This document shows positions 47,628-57,623 of a stretch of DNA of 64,000 nt, piece after piece. The stretch lies in contig WSUB01000095.1 in assembly GCA_019633425.1 (NCBI GenBank), positions 1-64,000 of the forward strand, in the 5' to 3' direction. The notes under the pieces are model-generated. The model was not told where the DNA came from, searched no databases, and worked only from the letters and a program-made list of their open reading frames with translations. Source of the DNA: Tulasnella sp. 424 (lineage: Eukaryota; Basidiomycota; Agaricomycetes; Cantharellales; Tulasnellaceae). The position numbers were made by a program, and so were the translations under genes. Numbering within the stretch: position 1 is the stretch's first letter; each line of letters begins with the position of its first letter.

Positions 47628-48195
47628 TTATTGCTCTCCCAACTGAGCTTCAAGTCGCGCCTTTGCTATGTGGACCACATCTTCAATCACCCACTTCAAT
47701 TCGCTTTGCCATTCCTCGTTTTTGACTTCCAACAGGATCACGGTTTCAAGGACAGGCTCGGGTTCGTGACCTTCTTCAGCTGGGCCAATACGCAGTGTCT
47801 CCTCGATTCGAGGAACAATGTCCGCTCTTGACCTTACATCGACAAATACAACGTATCTCGGACCCGCTGCCCGTACAGCGCGTTCAGATGCGCCGGATGA
47901 GCCAAAACTGCGGGCGGGATTTCGCACTCAACACGCTGAGCCCCTGGACTTCTCCGATTCGCGGTTGGGAGTCAATGAACGCCTCCTGATACAGCGGAGG
48001 CCATGCCTGGAGCTGATCTGCGGCGAGGTCAATGATCTCCGAATGCGATTGTGGCTTTGTGTCGGCTGCACCGATGCGTTTGACGAGTTGGGGAACGAGG
48101 GTGTCAGGGAGGGTGAGAGAGTGTTCGAAGACAGTTGATAGGAGTTGTTCGAATGCGTCCTTGGATTGCAAAGCCGATCCTGAAGAGAGAAGCGA
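47628..48195 (-). pseudogene. UraD (OHCU decarboxylase) pseudogene, copy 1
   Basis: Aligns along its length to the intact gene at 53165-53761. Lesions: the start codon reads AGG (plus strand GAAGTCCT where the intact gene has GAAGTCAT). After GLSVLSAK about 20 nt are missing relative to the intact copy, shifting the frame, so the N-terminal (48171-47884) and C-terminal (47927-47628) halves are in different frames. The active-site HPRIGE is QPRIGE here, losing the conserved His. The C-terminal stop is kept. It is not expected to make a working decarboxylase. Confidence 0.88.
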
Positions 48196-48199
48196 AGTC

Positions 48200-48430
48200 C
48201 TAAGAGGCTCACAATGTCACCAAGCCGCTCTGGAACGGGACCCTGTTCTTGCGTAGTATTGGAAGTGGCGCAGATTCCCTGGACTCTTTTGAGTCTTGAC
48301 AAACTTCGTCTCACTTCCAAAACAGTAGAATGATTGATTTGTGGTAATAGATACCGTTCGAATACGCCTACATATTTCTTGGTCTTCTACTCATCCTCCA
48401 ACTGCTACCAACAATATTTATAATCTTCTC
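48200..48430. repeat. Module-boundary sequence, copy 2
   Basis: Holds the GGCGCAGATTCCCTGGACTC block and the GATTGATTTGTGGTAATAGA-like sequence also found at about 45170-45240 and 51040-51120. It separates module 1 from module 2. Confidence 0.65.
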
Positions 48431-49810
48431 TCATCGACGCAATCGTTTGTTAGATTTGAACAATGGCTCGGCACTGCCACCCCGCTCCAAGTCATCCGCG
48501 GAATCTGAAGTCTCCTGAATTGTTGAGAAGGCCCGTTTCTTTGGCTTGGAAGGTCCAGCGACTCCCATGAGAACGAGATCATCAAGAGACTTGTCCCCTC
48601 GGCGAATTTTGTCTATGCATATTTGGTACGATTCCCGGTTTCGGTAAAAGAGGGCGGCCCAACTTGAACCACTAGCTCCAACCCCATAGTCCTGTGACAA
48701 AAGAATTGGGCGTTAGTCCTTTCCCCCCTTTTTGCGGGCGACATACCTTCCCTGAGGCCTTGTACAACCCGCCCAGCTTTTCGTAAGCCCTGTGAGCGTC
48801 GCCGCGCCCCTTACCCTCAAGTGCTTTCACCTGTCGGGTAAGGCTAAAGTCAAAATGAATGAGCTTAGACTTCATAATGGGAAATACATACCAACCGAGC
48901 CAAATCCTCTACTTTGTACCTCTTCATATCCTTGGCGACGGCGTGTAATACTTGAGCAGCTGTTCGAGGATCTTCCGGGACCCTGACCTTCCGAGGTAGT
49001 CCTGTTCTCCTGTGAACACGTATTATCTCAGAAATTTGTGCCCAAACAGAACTCACTACGAGGACCATCATGTTCTCTGGCGGTAGGTTCAGCACATAAC
49101 TGTTCCTCCTCCCCATCATCTTCCGAATCCGCCTCCTCCCCATCATCTTCCGAATCCGCCAAGACAATTAGCTCCGGCGATTTGCGCTTCGAGTCCTCCT
49201 ATTAACAGCAACTTTGTCAACCGTGCAACTCGTAGACGAGAATCATCATGAATATAGCCGCACCTCTTTTACATTTGCAGGCTCCTCGTCGAAAAAATCG
49301 TATGCGTCGTGTAAATATTCAAGAAGAAAGCCGCCCCATTCCGGCTTCTCTCTGGGTCCAAGCATGCGTCCTCGCCTTGCGCTTGCCCTAATCCAGTCGG
49401 ATCTCAAAACTATAGAATCAAACGCGGCATTTTGTAAGTCCCGCGCTGGTGTACCAGACTAGGTCTCTTGTTACCTGGAAGATTTCGTTCCGACGTAGCC
49501 AGAGTCTTGTGAAGCTTCATGGCATTTTTCTCTTTCGGCTCAAAGATTATAACGCAGTGTGCATCGTCAATGTTAGACACAACTGCGTGGGGCGGGCATA
49601 CATATGATCGGTTGTGGACAACGAGGATAAAATATAACTACGTAACGGCTCCTCCACCCTCCTAAACCCAGTATCAATCCAGTTGGTGAGCGATCCTTTG
49701 TGCCCTCACCGCCCGTACTTACAGTAATTTGTCTGATGATGCCCGGGGCTGCTATCGAAGCCTTGTCATCATCCTGATGCAGGTAAAAGCGTACAGGTAC
49801 GGTTGTCGAA
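48431..49810 (-). CDS. BRCT-like family protein, tandem copy 2 (possibly degenerate)
   Basis: Same family and layout as copy 1. N-terminal exon from 49810 with VPVRFYLHQDDD. The Gly exon corresponds to 49646-49661, but the GT of its donor is mutated (copy 1 CCC|GTACGT against CCG|TTACGT here), so normal splicing would fail or move one base and shift the frame. Later exons: VEDLARL region, KALEGKGRGDAHRAYEKLGG, DYGVGASGSSWAALFYRNRE and SYQICIDKIRRGDKSLDDLV. The tail GVAGPSKPKKRAF...KSNKRLRR ends at 48431. A 27-nt unit is tandemly duplicated in the acidic exon (49105-49158). A candidate start MLSH lies at 50050. It could be an expressed variant or a decaying copy. Confidence 0.55.
49105..49158 (-). 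repeat. 27-nt tandem duplication (acidic 9-mer)
   Basis: Two identical adjacent 27-nt units encode ADSEDDGEE twice in the acidic linker of BRCT-like copy 2. The unit is single in copy 3. It keeps the frame. Confidence 0.85.
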
Positions 49811-50267
49811 CTACAGAAAATGTATGGCATGACAGTGTCTCTGAGGGGAGGGGCGATAAAAAATGGTATGATTGAGATGCAAGGTAAGAGCTGCTGGGCC
49901 GCTCACCCTTTAACTCATCAGTTCGGGGAAGGGGTTGACATCGATATCTTTGCCACACCCTCGATTTACTCACAAAGTATGGTTCTTGACACTCAGAACA
50001 GATATTCGAGGTCCTGATGATGTGACGAGCCAGGGCCTGTGGCTTAGCATGGCCATGAAATGGACAAGTGACTTTCCGGTGCGTGGAGGCAACCGTCAGG
50101 CAGGTCACGGGCCTTGCGGAACTTCAGCGCTTGCTCGAGCTAAAGAATGTTCGACAGAGTAGGGTTCTCAAATAGTAAAGTCAATTCTATGGTAACTGAA
50201 CTTTAGGAGAGACGTTATTCAGAGCTGGGGCCACACGTTCTCACTCTGAAAACATACCAGGCCTAAT

Positions 50268-50830
50268 GATTGCTCTCCCAACGGAGCTTCAAGTCGCGCC
50301 TTTGCTATGTGGACCACATCTTCGATCAACCACTTCAATTCGATTTGCAATTCCTCGTTTTTGACTTCCAACGGGATCACGGTTTCAAGGACAGGCTCGG
50401 CTTCGTGACATTCTTCAGCTGGGCCACCCTCGAACGCATCGGTCCAGCCGACCCAAAGCCACAATCACATTTGGAGATCATCGATCTCGCCACCCATTAA
50501 GTCCGGTCTGCTCTAGTGCAGGCGGCATTTATTGACTCCCACCCGCGAATCGGAGAAATCATGGGCTCAGCGCGTTGGTTGCGAAGGAGGCGGCCAGGCG
50601 ACCAAGTCACGGCCACCCGCCCGTAGTCTTGGCTTGCTTGGCGCATCTCAGCACGTTATACGAGCAGAGGTACACGGTCTCCAATACGTTGTATTTATTG
50701 ATGGGAGGTCAAGAACGGAAATTGTTCCCCTAATCGAGGAGACACTGAGTATTGAGAGAGTGTTCGAAGAGAGTCGATAGTAGCCGGTCCACGGCGTCTT
50801 TGAATTGCAAAGCTGATTCTAAAGAGGGAA
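50268..50830 (-). pseudogene. UraD pseudogene, copy 2, with internal inversion
   Basis: Outer parts align on the minus strand to the intact gene at 53165-53761, but the middle, about 50427-50753, aligns on the plus strand (ERIGPADPKPQSHLEIIDLA at 50434-50494, AAFIDSHPRIGEI at about 50522-50560, YVVFIDGRSRTEIVPLIEET at 50686-50745). The start is AGG as in copy 1, the stop TAA is changed to TCA, and the inverted block itself has stops and indels. It is clearly dead. Confidence 0.9.
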
Positions 50831-50869
50831 GCGAAGTCCTTGTGACGGCGGTCAAAGAGGTGTCCTAGC

Positions 50870-51124
50870 TTGATAAGCAAACCAGGCAAGCATCGCAGGT
50901 TCGCCGACTGCGTGGAAGTCCCCGCACCCAGCCAGCCTTGGCCGCCACAACATAAAACATGGCGTTTTCCCTAGTCATAAGATGCACACAATGTCGCCAA
51001 GCCGCTCTGGAACACAGGGTTTTGTTGTGTCGCTGTCTGAAGTGGCTCAGATTCCCTGGACTCTCTTGATCAACTTTGTCTCGCTTCCAAAAAAGAACAT
51101 AATGATTGATTTGTGGTAAAAGAT
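50870..51124. repeat. Module-boundary sequence, copy 3
   Basis: Between about 50910 and 51120 it repeats the boundary sequence of 45008-45240 almost fully, including the GTGGAAGTCCCCGCACCCAG block. No gene of its own. Confidence 0.65.
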
Positions 51125-52821
51125 TCATCGTCGCAATCGTTTGCTGAACTTGGACAACGGCTCGGCACTGCCACCCCGTTCCGAGTCGTCCTCCGAACCT
51201 GAGGGCGAGTCCTGGATAGTCGTAAAAGCCCGCTTCTTGGGCTTAGACGGTCCAGCGACTCCCATGAGACTCCGAGGGTTAAAACTATGGCTAGAGGAGG
51301 GACGTCCTTTCCTGGCGTGCGGATTTTGAACCGCTGCCGGTGATGTTGGCGCCGGGCCCAGGGCACCTCCTGATTTCGCTAGGATCGGTCACAAAGGCAT
51401 GCCATGTTTACCGTCAGACAAGAAGTAAAAATAAGTATCAGGTACTTACATGATTCCGGTAACGACGCAGATTCGGCAGGCGAGGCACCTGGGATGTGAA
51501 GGTTGTCTAGTCCTTACGATTTTAGAGTAATTTGTCAAGAGACTCGCTACCATGGACTCGCAAGTCACTTACTGCTCTCTTTTCGAACGAGATTGTCAAG
51601 GGACTTGTCCCCTCGGCGGAGCTTGTCGATGCAGATTTCGTACGATTGCTGGTTTCGGTCAAAGAGCCTGGCCCAACCGTTAGCTCCGACCCCATAGTCC
51701 TGTAACGAAAGGATTTTATGCGCTAGTCGATTATTACTTTTTTCCCGAGTGTACATTCAGGACATACCTTTCCTGCGGCACGGTACACTGCGGCCAGCTC
51801 TTCGCAAGTCCTCCGAAAGTCGCGGGGCCCCTTATCCTTGAGCGCTTTTACCTGTCGGGTAGGGCATGAAGTCAAATAAATGAACTTGGATTTCATAATG
51901 GGAGAGACTTACCATCTTAACCAGGTCCTCGATGTTATACTTGATGAGGTCCTCGGCGACTGCCCGTAGCACTTGAGCAGCCGTTCGAGGATCTTCCGGG
52001 ACGGGGAACTTCCGAGATCGTCCTATCCCCCTGTAAGCACGTATTATCCCGGCATTTGTACATTAGTGCCGAACTCACCATGAGGACCACCATGCTTTCT
52101 TGTGGTAGGTTCAGCATCTGATTGTCCTGGAGGTTTCTCCTCCCCATCGTCCGAGTCTTCCGAATCCGTGAGCTCAATGAGCTCAGCCTCTGGCTCGTGC
52201 TTCAGGTCCTCCTGCTAACGGTAAGTTGGTCAATCGCGTAGTTTATGAACGAGAGCCGCCGCGGAAGTTGTCACATTACCTCTTTTATGTTTTCAGGTTC
52301 GTCGTCGAAGAATTCTTGAGCATCGCGATAGTATTTAAGTAGGAAGCCACCCCATTCCGGCTTCGCTTTCGGCCCAAGCATGCTTCCTCGTCTTGTGCTC
52401 GCCGAAATCCAATCGGCCTTCAAAACTATAGAGTCGCGCGCGTCATCTGTAAGTCTCGAGCTCGTGAATCACGCGGAGTTCATTGTTACCTGGAATGTTT
52501 CGCTCCGACTCAGCAAGCGTCTTGTGAAGCTTGATCGCGTTTTTCTCGCTTGGCTCGAAGATGATGACGCATTGCGCGTCCTCGATGCTGGAAACGACTA
52601 TGCACGGCAGGTATATTTCAGTCGCGGGCGATGGGACAATCTGTAATGCATACGTACGTGCTCCTCCACCCTCCTGCACCCAGCGGAGCCGGAAATTCTT
52701 GGTGAGCATCGTCTACGACCTAATCGCCAGAACGTTCTTACTGTTATTTGCCGGATGATTCCCGGTGCTGCTACCGATGCCCTGTCATCGTCTTGGTGCA
52801 GATACAGCCGAAACGGCACAC
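51125..52821 (-). CDS. BRCT-like family protein, tandem copy 3
   Basis: The most divergent of the three copies, with an intact-looking BRCT core. The exon from 52821 encodes VPFRLYLHQDDDRASVAAPG and IIRQIT. A 16-nt exon (52658-52673) encodes EGGGA with a good GTACGT donor. The next exon gives LVSSIEDAQCVIIFEPSEKN, then DSIVLKADWISASTRRGSML and KPEWGGFLLKYYRDAQEFFD. The acidic linker is ELIELTDSEDSDDGEE, followed by DPRTAAQVLRAVAEDLIKYN and a helical motif GWARLFDRNQQSYEICIDKL. The C-terminus GVAGPSKPKKRAFTTIQ...SKFSKRLRR stops at 51125. The start exon is unresolved (candidate ATG at 52944). It sits just downstream of the intact UraD on the same strand. Confidence 0.6.
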
Positions 52822-53164
52822 CTGTGGAATTACAAAAGGGTGACATGAGATCTGCTTGAGGAGAGGGTGAAGTAAAAAATTTCGGTCGGAATGCACGGAG
52901 TAGGCCGAGGCTGCTGGCCTTTTGAGATACTGGTGGCTTAGCATGGAACGGGCAAGTGATTTTCTGGCGCGTAGAAGCACAATTAAATCGGGAAAGTCAG
53001 GGGTCTCGCGCGAATAGTGTATGTACTATGACCGCTTGCACGAGCCGAAGACATGCCCCGCAGCGTAGAGACACTCAGAAATCAAATATAATTATTGGGT
53101 AACCGTCTTTCAACAGCGGTGTTATTCTAGCTTGTGCCACACTTTGTAACCATCGCAGGCATAA

Positions 53165-53761
53165 TTATTGCTCTCCCAAAGCTTTAAGTCGCGCCTTTGC
53201 AATGTGCACCACATCCTCAATCGCCCTCTTCAGCTCGCGTTGCCATTCCTCGTCCTCTACTTCCAACGGGATCACGGTTTCAAGTGCTGGCTCGGCTTCG
53301 TGACCCTCTTCCGCCGGGCCAATACCCAGCGTCTCCTCGATCAGCGGAACAATCTCCGCTCTTGACCTCCCATTGACAAATACAACGTACTTGAGGCCCG
53401 TGTACCTCTGCTCGTACAACGCGTTGAGGTGCGCCAACCGAGCCAAGACGGCAGGTGGGGTGGCCTTGGTCGCCTGCTCCTTCGCACTCAACGCGCTGAG
53501 CCCCGTTACTTCTCCGATTCGCGGGTGGGAGTCAATGAACGCCGCCTGGGACAGCGGAGGCCATGCCTGGAGCTGATTTGCGGCGAGGTCGATGATCTCC
53601 AGGTGCGACTGTGGCTTTGGGTCGGTTGCACGGATCCGTTCGAGGAGTTGGGGGACGAGTGTGTCGGAGAGGATGGGAGAGTGTTCGAAGAGAGTTGATA
53701 AGAGTTGGTCTAATGCGTCCTTGGATTGCAAAGCTGATTCTAGAGAAGGAAGCGAAGTCAT
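53165..53761 (-). CDS. OHCU decarboxylase (UraD, ureide pathway)
   Basis: Decarboxylates OHCU to S-allantoin in the third step of urate breakdown, after uricase and HIU hydrolase. Intronless, 198 residues. The family core is clear: LVPQLLERI, AAFIDSHPRIGEVTGLSALS (the His at residue 79 is in the conserved HP-x-IG motif), AKEQATKATPPAVLARLAHL (Glu95-Gln96 conserved), NALYEQRYTGLKYVVFVNGR and SRAEIVPLIEETLGI. The N-terminus MTSLPSLES fits fungal relatives. Two dead copies lie in the tandem array to the left. It is divergent from the CCCH gene with 156 bp between starts. Uricase is not in the window. Confidence 0.93.
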   Translation of the reverse strand: MTSLPSLESALQSKDALDQLLSTLFEHSPILSDTLVPQLLERIRATDPKPQSHLEIIDLAANQLQAWPPLSQAAFIDSHPRIGEVTGLSALSAKEQATKATPPAVLARLAHLNALYEQRYTGLKYVVFVNGRSRAEIVPLIEETLGIGPAEEGHEAEPALETVIPLEVEDEEWQRELKRAIEDVVHIAKARLKALGEQ

Positions 53762-53917
53762 GGTGGCTGCTGTTGGCCAGGGAGGAGTGTCGTCACTGTG
53801 AGGTCAAAGCGGCGTTCTGGCTTGATAAGCAAACAGGTGCTCGCAGGTTCGACTGCGTTCCACCCTTGACTGACCTTCAACCATCTCTCCTCACTAACTG
53901 TCGTCCGCATTACCACC
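53762..53917. promoter_or_regulatory. Bidirectional promoter UraD / CCCH gene
   Basis: Only 156 bp separate the two outward-facing start codons. The CCCH side ends in a C/T-rich leader. No TATA box is seen. Confidence 0.4.
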
Positions 53918-55798
53918 ATGTCATCTGAAGCAGCACTCTTGGAAGAAATCAACCGTCTATCAGGTATGTCTGCAGCCATCGTGTGTCGAGAACGCAACTG
54001 ACTGGATGAGGGATATAGGCGTAATCAATCGACACAAGACTACCCAGCCACCACCTCAACCAGCCCAGAGGGGACGGGGCCGAGGCGGGCAACCATATAG
54101 ACCACCTTATCGTGGTAGGGGATCTTTTACGGACTACACACCCATGTCCAGGCCGGGTGTTGCTGGCCCCAGTCAACAGACCAGAGAAGTCGTCGTGGAT
54201 GGGGTGACATTCCAGTCTAATGGCAAGACGTTGGTCCGGAAGACAGGTGCGTACACAGAGTCTCTGTTGGTGACTCTTTAGGATGACTCTTCGTGCTTCG
54301 CCGTCGGGTTACCATCTCGACGGGGCAAGTTAGGAGTGTTTACTGACAATTATCCCCACTCGTTTCCCAAGGCACTACAAATCCAGCGACAAGCAAAGTC
54401 CCCTCTCCAACATTGGACAACTCCAGTCCTGCGATTAGTACTTCACCAACTCTCTCCGTTGCGACGGCAATAGCCAGTACAACAACAGCTTCACCCGCTC
54501 CAGCGGCCGTCAACAGTAAACCTCTGGTTCGGACTAGGAACGGCCTCATTGCAGTCGATCGATTCAAGCAAGCGGGATCCAAGGCTGTCACGAAGCCTCC
54601 ACCGAGACAGCCGTACAGCCGTCCGATTACAGGGTATCCTAAGCGTGCTCGTCCCGGACGGAACCTAACGTTGAACAAAAAGAAGTGCGTCCTAGCAACC
54701 CGGAGTCTTGATGACTGCATTTGCTAATTTAATTTCCTATAGGACCGTTGTTAAATCGAAGAAATGGGAGAAGCAGTGCAAGCATTTCACAATGACCGGT
54801 GCGCAAAACCAACGCTATCAAGCTTCTGTTTTCCGACTCACAACCGCGGGCTACTACAACTCTTTTCCGTGGCGACATCCGCTGGACGTTGTTTCTTTCT
54901 TTACATCTCTTTTCTATTTTTCACAGGCATGTGTGGACGCGGCCTTACCTGCAAGTACCAACACGACCCCACCAAGATCGCTCTCTGTCCACTTTTCCTC
55001 ACTGAGAAGTGCCCTTACAAAGACAAGCCGGAACAGTGTTCTCTTTCGCACGACCCAACACCAGAGCGAACTCCGATATGCGTCCGCTTCAATTCTACTG
55101 GTCAATGCTACAAGGGATCCGACTGTTTATACCCTCACATCCGCGTCGGTGCCAAGAGTGGCATCTGCCGTGACTTTGCTGTGCTGGGTTATTGCGAAAA
55201 GGGTGCTAGTTGCGAGTCCAGTCACTTGAAAGAGTGTCCCGATTTCGCCGAGACGGGCGTGTGTAAGCGAATGGGCATCAAGGGAGCCAATGCGTGTCAC
55301 TTGCCGCATGTTATTCGGGCCAACCAGAAGAAGATCGGAATCGCGACGAAAGCGCAAGTTGCGGCTGCTGCTGCACCTAAGGACAATAACCCTCGTACGA
55401 ATTCGACAACCCCGAGTTCATCGCCGACGATATCCTCAGCTCAGCCGGTTGTCAAGAAGCGATATGTACCCCCTGGTATGGTTCTTGGAGAAACGTCGTC
55501 GGTAGACCGCCAACCAGCTTCCGACGATCAACCTGGTACGTCCCAGACGGGTACTACTTCCTCATCTGCCGGTGATGTGGCTGGTGGGCCGTCCGCCATG
55601 CCGTCCGCGGATGAGTTTATCTCCCTGACCTTTGAGGAGAGTGATGACGAGGATGAGGACGAGGACGAGGAAGAGGAAGGCGACGATGAGGATGAAGAAG
55701 AAGAGGATGAAGATGAAGAGGACGAAGACGCTGATGCGGAAGAGGTTGATAAAGAGATGCGTCTTGCGGATGACGATGATACGGGGGATGCGTGGTAA
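53918..55798 (+). CDS. CCCH zinc-finger protein, ZC3H3-like
   Basis: Likely nuclear RNA-binding protein; animal ZC3H3 couples poly(A) addition to mRNA export. Five exons, 53918-53963, 54019-54246, 54372-54684, 54743-54798 and 54927-55798, join in phase to 504 residues. The N-terminus has a short coiled coil then RGRGRGGQPYRPPYRGRG (RGG-like) and Ser/Thr/Pro-rich sequence. Five tandem CCCH fingers follow: CKHFTMTGMCGRGLTCKYQH, CPLFLTEKC...CSLSH, CVRFNSTGQCYKGSDCLYPH, CRDFAVLGYCEKGASCESSH and CPDFAETGVC...ACHLPH; the second and fifth have longer loops. The C-terminus is a run of Asp/Glu (about 55640-55750), then EVDKEMRLADDDD. The five-finger array is the hallmark of the ZC3H3 group. Confidence 0.87.
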
Positions 55799-56051
55799 AT
55801 GTACCGTACCCGGACCCCCCGGTTTACATCTTGTTTAGCTCTCGTGGGCACAGATTTGTCTTGCTATAAGTGATGTTCGTTCCTTGTAATGATTGCTTTT
55901 AATGTACAATGACGATTTGTTACGTGTTACAAAAAAAAAGAAAAAAGAGGATGGTCTCGAAAGAAAAAGAAGAAAGGTAAGGAGAGAGTTGATATAAAGG
56001 GGAAGGGAATAAAAAAAGGAAGGAAAGGTTGTTCCGGATCATAAAGACGCC

Positions 56052-57323
56052 TCAATCTTTCAAGAGGTACCATATGGTAGCGACAGCAACAGTCAACACC
56101 GCAAGGATAACCGCTCCCCAACTGAGAGCGGTGGATATGCTATGCCGCCGATGCAACGAATGATCCGACCAATTCAACTCGACTTTGCCGGTAACATAAG
56201 CGAACAGCTTCTTCCACCAAGGCGTCATCCTCCACAAGAAATACTTGTAGAGGGATTGAGCTTTTTTGCGATTATTGTCGAATTTGACTTCGGCTGCGTC
56301 GAGTTGGGCTTGGACTCGGGGTAGTTTGGATTTGGCTGATTCGGATTCGCGTTTGGCTTGGGCTAGTTTTCTGGACATGCTTGGAAGGGAGACGGAGGTT
56401 AGGTCTTGGAGACCTCGTTTGCGGTTCTAGGAAAGGAAAGGTTTTTTTTTCAGTTTGTCGAGTATAGGAGGGGAAGTAGGGTGGAAGGTTACCTCGAGAC
56501 GTCGACTGCTTTCGGTGATTTCCTCGGAGAGTTGGCGGGACCGGGTGAGTTCTTCAGTGAGGAGCCACTATCCGTTTTCCATCTTCGTTAGCCAACTGTG
56601 GTTGCTAAATCTGGAAGATGTGCGGATACCTCCAAAGACCGGATGTGCATTTCCTGCTCAGAACATTTGCGCCTCATAGAGTCCACCATCGACCTGACCT
56701 TCCTGTAAAAGGCGGGAAGAAGGATAAGCCACGGTGCGGGGGGGGGGGGCATAGGGACAGTCGTGTAGTACGTACTCTGCCCTATCGTCTCGGGAATGCG
56801 AGACCACACGATCCCTCGTCGAGCTCCCGTCTGTACTGCTCTTTGACAAGACGGGTTGGAAGGCTTTCTTTTCCTCTTCGTCGTCGCTCATGACGTTCAA
56901 GCCGGGCTGTCCGGTGATAGTCGTGTTTCCGCGAACGTAAAGGGGTCGAGAGTGACGAGTTGGTGGGGAGGTCGAGGGAATAATGTCGTTGGGATTGCGT
57001 GAAGAGCCAGCGGAGGAGGACGCTTCCTGTTGCTCTTGTTGGATGTACTCAGGGACGGGCATGCTGAACGACCGCGTGGCACCGCCCAGCTGCAGAATCA
57101 GGCTCTCGTCACTTGCGAATGGCAAACGTCGGACATTCACGTTGGACGTAGAGGGGTGTCCGCTTCCCAATGACACCGGATAGTTTGCCCCTAAGTGTGA
57201 ACGGTTGGACGTGGATTGGCGGGAGAGGCTGGGACGTTTCGCATGCTGCGTGGGACGACTTGGGACTGCATCCGACGACGTTGCGGGGACATCGAGATGA
57301 AATTGTGAAGAGGGCGTTGCCAT
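56052..57323 (-). CDS. Tail-anchored coiled-coil protein, family not recognised
   Basis: Not recognised. From the N-terminus: a Ser/Pro/Thr-rich region starting MATPSSQFHLDVPA, with VRRLPFASDESLILQLGGAT, an acidic motif NVMSDDEEEKKAFQPVL, and a DGSSTRDRVVSHSRDDRAE patch. Short exons of heptad-like helices follow (MVDSMRRKCSEQEMHIRSLE; ELTRSRQLSEEITESSRRLE; MSRKLAQAKRESESAKSKLP). It ends with TPWWKKLFAYVTGK, a hydrophobic segment (ALSWGAVILAVLTVAVATIW) and YLLKD. That is a single C-terminal membrane anchor with the coiled coil in the cytosol, a SNARE- or tether-like layout. The frame stays open upstream to 57569, so the true start may be earlier. Splicing between 56590 and 56500 is uncertain. 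Confidence 0.65.
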
Positions 57324-57623
57324 CGCCCCCAGTGAGTCTCGTTGTGCTATGCCGTGGAAGGTGGCGGGGGAAAGGGATCGGGGGGTGACGGAGATGTTTC
57401 GTGAACGGACGGCATCGGGTGAGGCAAACACCGTCAAAGGGTTCCTGAAATTCGGCAGTCCAATCACCTTTCTTCTAACACACCCCCCTTCTTCAATCCC
57501 CTTCGACAAAGGCAAGCACCATCGCAACGCTCTCTGAAACGTTGAGCAAAAAGAATCTAACAATGTCATTATGATTACAGCTATTTAATTATTACCCACT
57601 TTCCTTTTCCCAACTGCACAAAA

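Noticed and set aside
45008..53761. CRISPR-like or transposon origin of the repeats
   Set aside because: Units are kilobase-size gene modules with no short spaced repeats, transposase, terminal repeats or target duplications visible.
55528..55851. Ser-rich minus-strand frame
   Set aside because: Antisense of the Asp/Glu run in the CCCH protein.
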